This document shows positions 1 through 5,246 of a DNA stretch of 5,246 nt, piece after piece. Position numbers and translations under genes: made by a program. The stretch is taken from the NCBI GenBank assembly GCA_902783355.1, contig CACZQQ010000313.1:1-5246 (forward strand). The letters are read 5' to 3'. Within the stretch, counting starts at the first letter, position 1. Each line of letters starts with the position of its first letter. Source of the DNA: an uncultured bacterium (lineage in GTDB: Bacteria; Verrucomicrobiota; Lentisphaeria; Oligosphaerales; Oligosphaeraceae). The notes under the pieces are model-generated. The model saw nothing but the letters and a program-made list of their open reading frames with translations. It was not told the DNA's origin and ran no database searches.

Positions 1-2269
1 CAGATAAAGTAGTTACATTGTCTTCTTGCTTTTGCCAGACGACATCTGCCTTTGGGGCGGCGGCGGCATTAAGCAGGTTGATGTCCACCATGACGTCATG
101 GAGGACGACGTCGTTGGCATCGTGGCGCAGCCTGACATTGCGCCAGAAGGAGGTTCCCTGGCCCTCGTCGGCAAGCGACCCCAGCATGAGGCTGCTATTG
201 TGGAGGCCATGCAGGCTGTAGCTGAAGCCTGTGACACGTCCCTCCGGCTCGTCGGATGACATCACCGCCGGCGCCTCCAGAATCACCTTGCCGTCGGCCT
301 CCAGCGAGGCCTTTTCGTTGTCAAGGTGGAGGACATACTGGTGGAACTTGGTCGTGTCCAAGGGGACGGACTTGCCTGCGTAGAAGAAGCCTGCCTTGTC
401 GGGCTGGAGCGTGACGATTTCAACCTTGCCGGCGGCCGCCAGACGGAGCATGGCGCCCAGCGGACTGGTGGGGGCCTCCGTGCGCGCCTCGAAGGCCACG
501 GTGACGCCATGGCGCGAGGCGCCTTCGTCAATGGGGTAGCAGAGATTTGGGGTGCCGCCGCCGATGTCGCGGATGCGGTAGGCGCCGTCCACGATGGCTT
601 CGTTGTCGCGGTTGTCGAGGGCTGCGTAGAAGAGGCGCCGCCATGGGGGCTGCCTCGCCCCCTTGAGGAGGTAGTCGCCGGCCATGATCTTCTGCCAGAC
701 AGGCTCGCCGCCGACCGCCTTTGAGGCGATGTGGATTTCGTTGAGGCCGGGCTTGAGGGCCTTCGGCGGCACTTCGTAGAGATGCCTGCCTTCCCGCGCG
801 TCGCCGCAATAGCGCCATTTGACGCCGTTGGAGGAGATTTCAATCTGGCTGGCGTTTCCGTCGGCCGCCACCGTGGCCATGGCGCGGACGTGGACGCCGG
901 CCCGCAGAAGCGCCTCCAGGTCGTCGCCGATTTCCATGCGGAAGGTCTGCGAGGCGCCTGGCTGGAAGGTGTAGGGGCGGCCAGGGAAGAGCTGTGGCAG
1001 CCGGCAGAGTTTGTCGCCGTTGGCCAGGGTGCCTTCGATGGTGATCCAGCCGCTGAAGCACAGGGGGGAGATGTAGTAGCGCTTGTTCTTGAGGTGGAGG
1101 GCGCCGTAGCCGGGCTGCATCAATGCGGCGACGACGCCTTCAGAGAACAGGTTGTAGTAGAAGATGCCGTCGGCGCCGGCCTGGTAGGCGGCGGCCTCGC
1201 GGGCCCAGTAGGCCTCCTTTGCGTCGCGTGTGCGGATGAGCGGATGTGTGTCGAAGGAGGGCATGTCGATGGAGGGGTAGCACTTGACGCCGTATTTGTG
1301 GCAGAGGGCGACGCTGTTGCCCCATGGCTCGAAGTGGTCGTTGCCGGCGGGGAAGACCATGTCGAAGACGCCTTCGGCCATGAGGCCCTCCCAGTCGAAG
1401 CCGCTGGCCAGGCAGTATTCGGGGGAATCGGCGCATCGGACGGCGAGCAGGACAGGGCGGCCGCGGCGGCGGCCGATGGCCTCCGTCGCCTTGCGGATCT
1501 GGCGGAACATGTCGCTGAGCATTTCGACCTCTTCGGGGGAGGCGGTGCCGCCCCAGCCGACCGACTTGAAGATGCCCAGCCAGCGGAAGAAGTCGATGAA
1601 GATGCCGTCCACCTCGTATTTTTCCGCCACCTCGATGACAAGCGCCGCGAACTTGTCGCGTATCTCCTTGTGGGTGAAGTCGTAGGAGGTCCATGTGGCG
1701 TATGGCGGCTGATGTTCGTAGCTGCCGATGAGGAACTCGGGATGCTCGCGCTTGAAGCGCGGGAAATAGGGGCATGGCACGTCAGGCAGGTCGCAATGGT
1801 CGTGGGTGTCGTTGAAGCGGAACTCCGCGAAGAACTCGATGCCGTGGGCGCGTGCGAAATCCAGCTGCATCTGGATGATGTCGTAGTTGTGCTTCGCCAG
1901 CCACGCGATGGCGTTCACGTTGCCGACTTCCTGCGCGGACTTGTGGTCCGCAGGCCATTCGTAGTCGGCCAGTTCGCCGTTTTCGGTCGGCACCTTCATC
2001 TGGAAGGTGGAGCCGTTGACGCAGTAGATCATCGTGTTGACGGGATATTTGGGCAGCCATGTGGTGCGTTTGGCCAGGATGCCCTCGACGGTCGGCTCGC
2101 CGCGATTGTAGTTCACGTCGTCGCCGTCGTTGTCGTAGATGACGAGGCGCGGGCGTTCCAGCGCCCTCTTCTTCAGCGCCGCCCATTCGGCGTCGGAAAG
2201 TTCGGCGAGCGCGTCCAGGCAGAGCAGGCTTGGGAGGGCGATGGCGAGAAGAAGGAGGGCCTTTCGCAT
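1..2269 (-). CDS. Secreted glycoside-hydrolase-like TIM-barrel protein with C-terminal beta-sandwich module, C-terminus cut by window edge
   Basis: A single frame runs 756 codons from ATG 2269 to base 2 without a stop and continues past the window. The start is supported by a signal peptide (MRK, then a Leu/Ala-rich core, likely cut after ALA at residue 22) and an upstream AGGA. C17 lacks a lipobox, so a lipoprotein is unlikely. Residues 41-375 read like the glycoside-hydrolase-like barrels common in Planctomycetes and Lentisphaerae (often labelled family 10-like). These have an early acidic strand (VIYDNDGDDVNY, 43-54), FFAEFRFND (146-154), YEVDGIFIDFFRW (218-230), VLLAVRCADSPEYC (273-286), DMVFPAGN (303-310) and DGIFYYNLFSEG (367-378). 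E149, D226, D335 and E377 lie at likely strand ends and are candidate active-site acids, by inference only. Residues about 440-516 look like a beta-sandwich (VHVRAMAT, then LKPGLNEIHI). Residues about 546-726 resemble a LamG/concanavalin A-like fold (GVTVAFEAR, KFHQYVLHL, TSFWRNVRLRHD). It probably acts outside the cytoplasm on a glycan; activity and substrate are unproven. The GC-rich codon use matches its neighbour. Confidence 0.85.
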   Translation of the reverse strand, partial: MRKALLLLAIALPSLLCLDALAELSDAEWAALKKRALERPRLVIYDNDGDDVNYNRGEPTVEGILAKRTTWLPKYPVNTMIYCVNGSTFQMKVPTENGELADYEWPADHKSAQEVGNVNAIAWLAKHNYDIIQMQLDFARAHGIEFFAEFRFNDTHDHCDLPDVPCPYFPRFKREHPEFLIGSYEHQPPYATWTSYDFTHKEIRDKFAALVIEVAEKYEVDGIFIDFFRWLGIFKSVGWGGTASPEEVEMLSDMFRQIRKATEAIGRRRGRPVLLAVRCADSPEYCLASGFDWEGLMAEGVFDMVFPAGNDHFEPWGNSVALCHKYGVKCYPSIDMPSFDTHPLIRTRDAKEAYWAREAAAYQAGADGIFYYNLFSEGVVAALMQPGYGALHLKNKRYYISPLCFSGWITIEGTLANGDKLCRLPQLFPGRPYTFQPGASQTFRMEIGDDLEALLRAGVHVRAMATVAADGNASQIEISSNGVKWRYCGDAREGRHLYEVPPKALKPGLNEIHIASKAVGGEPVWQKIMAGDYLLKGARQPPWRRLFYAALDNRDNEAIVDGAYRIRDIGGGTPNLCYPIDEGASRHGVTVAFEARTEAPTSPLGAMLRLAAAGKVEIVTLQPDKAGFFYAGKSVPLDTTKFHQYVLHLDNEKASLEADGKVILEAPAVMSSDEPEGRVTGFSYSLHGLHNSSLMLGSLADEGQGTSFWRNVRLRHDANDVVLHDVMVDINLLNAAAAPKADVVWQKQEDNVTTLS

Positions 2270-2279
2270 GTGGCGGATT

Positions 2280-2283
2280 TCCT
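2280..2283 (-). promoter_or_regulatory. Shine-Dalgarno-like site for the secreted-protein gene
   Basis: The minus strand reads AAAAGGAAATCCGCCACATG, placing AGGA 10 bases before the ATG at 2269. The spacing is slightly long but usable. Together with the signal peptide that follows, it fixes this ATG as the start. Confidence 0.6.
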
Positions 2284-2286
2284 TTT

Positions 2287-2300
2287 GTTGTTATAACAAC
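2287..2300. promoter_or_regulatory. Perfect 14-bp palindrome in the intergenic gap, candidate operator
   Basis: GTTGTTATAACAAC is identical to its own reverse complement. It lies two bases beyond the helicase stop codon and 17 bases upstream of the next start codon. The TTGT...ACAA outline is the kind of symmetric site bound by dimeric repressors such as those of the GntR family (general knowledge; no regulator is in view). It also contains TATAAC on the minus strand (2290-2295), a plausible -10 box. A start site there would leave only a very short leader, and no good -35 is seen at 16-18 bases. As RNA it could form only a weak 5-bp stem and has no U-tract, so an intrinsic terminator is unlikely. 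Confidence 0.4.
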
Positions 2301-2302
2301 TT

Positions 2303-5246
2303 CTATTCCAGCAACTTAAGCAAATCATTCCTGTCGAGTCGTTCGACGATGCTCTGTTCGGTGGCGCCGCCGACGACGGCATTGAAGAGTTCCTGCTTGC
2401 GCTGCATGAGTTCGAGGACGCGTCCCTCGATGGAATCCTCCGCGACGAGGCGGTAGGCGAAGACGGGTCGCGTCTGTCCGATGCGGTGCGTGCGGTCGAT
2501 GGCCTGGTTTTCGGCGGCGGGGTTCCACCATGGGTCGAAGAGGAAGACGTAGTCGGCGCGCGTGAGTGTCAGTCCCGTGCCGGCGGCCTTGAGGGAGAGG
2601 AGCATGACGCTGTCCTGCGGGTCGTCGTTGAACTGGTCGACGAGTCGTGCGCGCTCCTCGACGGGCGTGTCGCCCGTGATGAGGCGGGTGGGCATGTGTC
2701 GCGCGGCCATTTCGCGGCGGATGATCTCCAGCATCTGGGCGAACTGCGAGAAGACGAGGATGGAGTGTCCGCTTTCCAGCAGGTCGGCGGCCTTGTCCAG
2801 CAGGAGGTCGAGCTTGCCGGAGCCGCAGTCGTGCCGCTCCTTGAGGCGCAGTTCGGGGTCGCAGCAGAGCTGGCGCAGCCGCGTGAGGGCGGCCAGGATC
2901 TCGAAGGCGCCCTCCTCGCTGACGGCGTTGCGCGTCATGACCAGCTCGCGGTCGTAGAGGGCGCGCTGCCCCTCCGTCATCTCGACGGGCAGGACGGTGA
3001 CCGTCCGCGGCGGCAGTTCGGCCGCCACGGAGCGCTTTTCGCGCCGCAGCATGAGGGGCGCCATCTTGGCCACAAGCGCCTCCACGTTGCCGCCGCCGGA
3101 GGCGTATTTCGAATTGAAGTAGGCGAGGTCGCCCAGGAAGCCTGGGTTGAGGAAGTCCATGATGGACCAGAGGTCCTGGAGGCGGTTCTCGATGGGGGTT
3201 CCGGTGAGGGCGAGGCGGTGGCGGCTGTCCAGCATCTTGACGGCCAGCGTCGCCTGCGCCTGCGGGTTCTTGATGTTCTGCGCCTCGTCCAGCACGATGA
3301 ACTCGTATTCGCGCTGCTTGAGCATGAGGCTGTCCGTGCGGACGAGTCCGTAGTGGGTGACAAGGATGCCGTCGGGGTGTTCGTCGAAGGTCTTCTGGCG
3401 CCTGGCGGCGTTTCCCGTGAGGGGGATCACGTCGAGTTCGGGGCAGAATTCGCGGGCCTGCGCGCACCAGACGCCGATGACGGTGGCGGGGCAGACGATG
3501 AGCACGCTGAAGGGGTGTTTCTGGGAGAGGCCGGCGTTCTTCCAGAGGGCGAGCATGGCCAGCACCTGGAGGGTCTTGCCGAGGCCCATGTCGTCCGCGA
3601 GGATGGGGTTCGCGCGGCAGAGGGCGCGGTCGGCCAGGAAGGAGACGCCCTGCTTCTGGTAGCTGCGCAGGAGGGTCTCCAGATGTTCGGGCAGGGTTGG
3701 CAGTTCGGGGACGGGCTCGGTGAGCAGCTGGTGCTGGAAGAGGCGCGTCTGGTCGTCGTTGGGGGCGATGTCGAAGGCCTTGCTCCTGGCCAGCTTCTGG
3801 ATGGTCTCGCGGGCGGTGCGCCGCATGAGGGCGGAGCCGCCGCCCTCCTCGTCCAGGATGCCTTCGTCGATGAGAATCTGCCGCTGGGCCTCGGCGCGTT
3901 CGGGGTCGATGGCCAGCCAGCGCCCCTTGCAGTCCTGGAGGACGGATTCGTGGTTGGCGATGGCGTCGTTGAGGACCTTGCGGTCGATGATGGTGCCGGT
4001 GTCGGTCTCCGCCCATTCCACCTCGAAGTGCACGAAGGCGGTGTTGTCATACATCTGCAGGAGCGGCTGGAGGGTGGGCCTGACGCCGTTGGCGGCGAAG
4101 ATGCCGTCGAGTTCGGGGGCGGCGCTCTTGTCGAGGGTCTGGGGGATGTTGCGCCATGCCTGTGCGAGGAAGATGGCGGAGTTGAGGCATTCGGGGAAGA
4201 GGACGTCGGTGGGGGTCGCGGTGGCGTTGGGGTGCTTGGCCAGTTCGCGCAGGACGCTGAGGGCGGTCGTGATGGTGTTGGCGGCGGTGGCGACCGTGAT
4301 GACGAGGCGTCCGTTCCGGTCGAGGCGGATGTCCTGCGTGACCTCCATGTCGTCGCTGTTGATGTGCATGAGCTGGCCGCCGGCCTGGCACTGGATGTGG
4401 AAATAGCCGTCCTGGAGGGAGAACTGGATGACGGGCGAGACGGTCTCCTTCCGGTTGTTGTTCTGGCGCTTGACGCAGGGGCCGTCCTCCAGCAGTTCCA
4501 GATGCTGGCAGAGGAGCTGGGGGATGAGTTCGCGCGCCTTTTCCTTCTTGATGGTGGAGAGGGGGCGGTTGAAGTACTTCTGCAGGAGCGGCCATTTGAC
4601 GGGCAGCTCGGCCTTGAAGAGTTCGGCGCGGGTGACGAGCGCGTTCGGGTCGTCCGCAAGCTCCCCCAGCACCTGCCAGACATATTTGCGGATGCCGTTG
4701 GGGAAGATGAGCTGGGCCTTGATGCGGAAGAAGCCTGGGGGCACGATGGACTGGCCGGCCTGCTTCTCCGGGTCGCATCCTGCGTCGGTGAGCTGGAAGG
4801 CGAGGCCGACGGGGCTTGTCTGGCCCAGGGGCGGCAGCGGCCGCTGGTCGTCCCGGTTGATGAAGCGCCCGATGTTCTTGGCGAATCTGCGGCGCCACTG
4901 CTGGAACTTCTCAGCGGTAAGCATTAACGTATTGGAGCGCAATATGTTAACATTTTTCCGCTTGGAGGCCAGCTCCGGATAGATGAAGTCGAGGAACTCC
5001 TTGTCCCCCTCGTCCCATTCATAGGCCTGGAACTTGCGTCCCGTGTGGATGTCGCAGGCGCGGTTCCAGAGGCTGGCCAGAAGCATCAGCTGGCGCGTGG
5101 CGGCCGATTTCTTCTGCTGCATGTAGAAACGGAGCCCCACGAGGTCGTTCTGCAGATGGAAGTCCGCCTCGACTGTCAGGGCGACAGGGATGGCGCCGCT
5201 GGGCGTGAGGGCCGACAGGAGGGAGGAGCCGCCGGCCTCGGCGGCG
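2303..5246 (-). CDS. SNF2-family DEAD/DEAH-box helicase (ATPase), N-terminus cut by window edge
   Basis: This is a superfamily 2 ATPase of the SNF2/Rad54 type (HepA/COG0553-like). Relatives use ATP hydrolysis to translocate on double-stranded DNA and displace bound proteins; the cellular target here is unknown. Numbering from the first whole codon (5245), 980 residues are visible. Residues 1-520 form a long N-terminal region I cannot assign with confidence; bacterial relatives carry an SNF2-associated domain there. The ATPase core begins at LRSYQKQGV (526). It shows Walker A DDMGLGKT (K557, 3572-3595), motif II DEAQ (653-656, 3278-3289) and motif III LTGTPIENR (T681, near 3191-3208). The C-terminal helicase lobe has LVFSQF, LKAAGTGLTLT (885-895), DPWWNP (904-909) and the arginine-finger motif DRTHRIGQTRP (917-927, 2465-2497). 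It ends LLKLLE then TAG. The GTG at 5140 is not the true start: the frame stays open upstream with helicase-like sequence (VEADFHLQNDLVGLRFYMQQ) and no ribosome-binding site precedes it. No key residue is missing. Confidence 0.96.
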   Translation of the reverse strand, partial: AAEAGGSSLLSALTPSGAIPVALTVEADFHLQNDLVGLRFYMQQKKSAATRQLMLLASLWNRACDIHTGRKFQAYEWDEGDKEFLDFIYPELASKRKNVNILRSNTLMLTAEKFQQWRRRFAKNIGRFINRDDQRPLPPLGQTSPVGLAFQLTDAGCDPEKQAGQSIVPPGFFRIKAQLIFPNGIRKYVWQVLGELADDPNALVTRAELFKAELPVKWPLLQKYFNRPLSTIKKEKARELIPQLLCQHLELLEDGPCVKRQNNNRKETVSPVIQFSLQDGYFHIQCQAGGQLMHINSDDMEVTQDIRLDRNGRLVITVATAANTITTALSVLRELAKHPNATATPTDVLFPECLNSAIFLAQAWRNIPQTLDKSAAPELDGIFAANGVRPTLQPLLQMYDNTAFVHFEVEWAETDTGTIIDRKVLNDAIANHESVLQDCKGRWLAIDPERAEAQRQILIDEGILDEEGGGSALMRRTARETIQKLARSKAFDIAPNDDQTRLFQHQLLTEPVPELPTLPEHLETLLRSYQKQGVSFLADRALCRANPILADDMGLGKTLQVLAMLALWKNAGLSQKHPFSVLIVCPATVIGVWCAQAREFCPELDVIPLTGNAARRQKTFDEHPDGILVTHYGLVRTDSLMLKQREYEFIVLDEAQNIKNPQAQATLAVKMLDSRHRLALTGTPIENRLQDLWSIMDFLNPGFLGDLAYFNSKYASGGGNVEALVAKMAPLMLRREKRSVAAELPPRTVTVLPVEMTEGQRALYDRELVMTRNAVSEEGAFEILAALTRLRQLCCDPELRLKERHDCGSGKLDLLLDKAADLLESGHSILVFSQFAQMLEIIRREMAARHMPTRLITGDTPVEERARLVDQFNDDPQDSVMLLSLKAAGTGLTLTRADYVFLFDPWWNPAAENQAIDRTHRIGQTRPVFAYRLVAEDSIEGRVLELMQRKQELFNAVVGGATEQSIVERLDRNDLLKLLE
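4924..4950. repeat. Imperfect inverted repeat in an AT-rich island inside the SNF2 gene
   Basis: The arms TTAACGTATTG (4924-4934) and CAATATGTTAA (4940-4950) pair at 10 of 11 positions around a 5-base spacer, GAGCG. The island of about 45 bases is clearly richer in A/T than the surrounding gene. It encodes NVNILRSNTLMLTA with codons rare elsewhere here (ATA, TTA, GTT). The mismatch is a G-U wobble in plus-strand RNA but a C-A mismatch in the helicase transcript. It is either a chance dyad or a protein-binding or structural site; function is not established. Confidence 0.4.

Noticed and set aside
2108..2134. EF-hand calcium loop at DNDGDD in the secreted protein
   Set aside because: The expected glycine at loop position 6 is Asp, position 8 is not hydrophobic, and position 12 is Gly rather than Glu.
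731..2296. Plus-strand frame of 521 codons opposite the secreted protein
   Set aside because: It has the same biased composition, and the minus-strand frame has a signal peptide, a ribosome-binding site and barrel-like motifs.
2287..2302. Intrinsic terminator after the helicase
   Set aside because: The possible stem is short and A/T-rich, and it is followed by A-rich sequence rather than a U-tract.
4190..4255. G-rich plus-strand stretch as a G-quadruplex
   Set aside because: There are only three runs of four or more G, and the loops between them are too long for a standard quadruplex.
2486..4927. Uninterrupted plus-strand frame of 813 codons opposite the helicase
   Set aside because: It is antisense to a gene with all SNF2 motifs. 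Its predicted protein is a low-complexity mix rich in V, G, E, D and A with no recognisable domain, as expected opposite a GC-rich gene.
5138..5140. GTG as the start of the helicase
   Set aside because: The frame is open for 35 more codons to the window edge with plausible protein sequence, and no Shine-Dalgarno sequence precedes the GTG.

Overview
The window is a GC-rich stretch of bacterial DNA (about 60% GC judged by eye). It holds two large genes, both read from the minus strand, and both run off an edge of the window. A large SNF2 helicase next to a secreted, multi-module hydrolase-like protein would fit a carbohydrate-degrading member of the Planctomycetes/Verrucomicrobia/Lentisphaerae group. 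Something like a Victivallis-type Lentisphaerae is my best guess. This rests on recalled protein style only; no rRNA or marker gene is present to confirm it.

Right part (2303-5246, minus strand): an SNF2/Rad54-type ATPase missing only its N-terminal end. All the hallmark helicase motifs are present and in order, so the part seen looks intact. An AT-rich island with an imperfect inverted repeat sits inside its coding region at 4924-4950.

Gap (2270-2302): 33 bases. It holds a perfect 14-bp palindrome directly after the helicase stop codon, then a Shine-Dalgarno-like sequence for the next gene.

Left part (1-2269, minus strand): one continuous reading frame of at least 756 codons, still open at base 1. 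It starts with a signal peptide, continues with a region that reads like a glycoside-hydrolase-like TIM barrel, and ends with two beta-rich segments, the second resembling a concanavalin A/LamG-type module. The substrate is unknown.

The same strand and short gap allow co-transcription, but a DNA-remodelling ATPase and an exported hydrolase have no obvious shared job. The palindrome may instead give the downstream gene its own control. No RNA gene, CRISPR array, insertion sequence or convincing new system was found. The items worth a second look are the unassigned secreted protein, its three equally spaced cysteine pairs, and the two inverted repeats.
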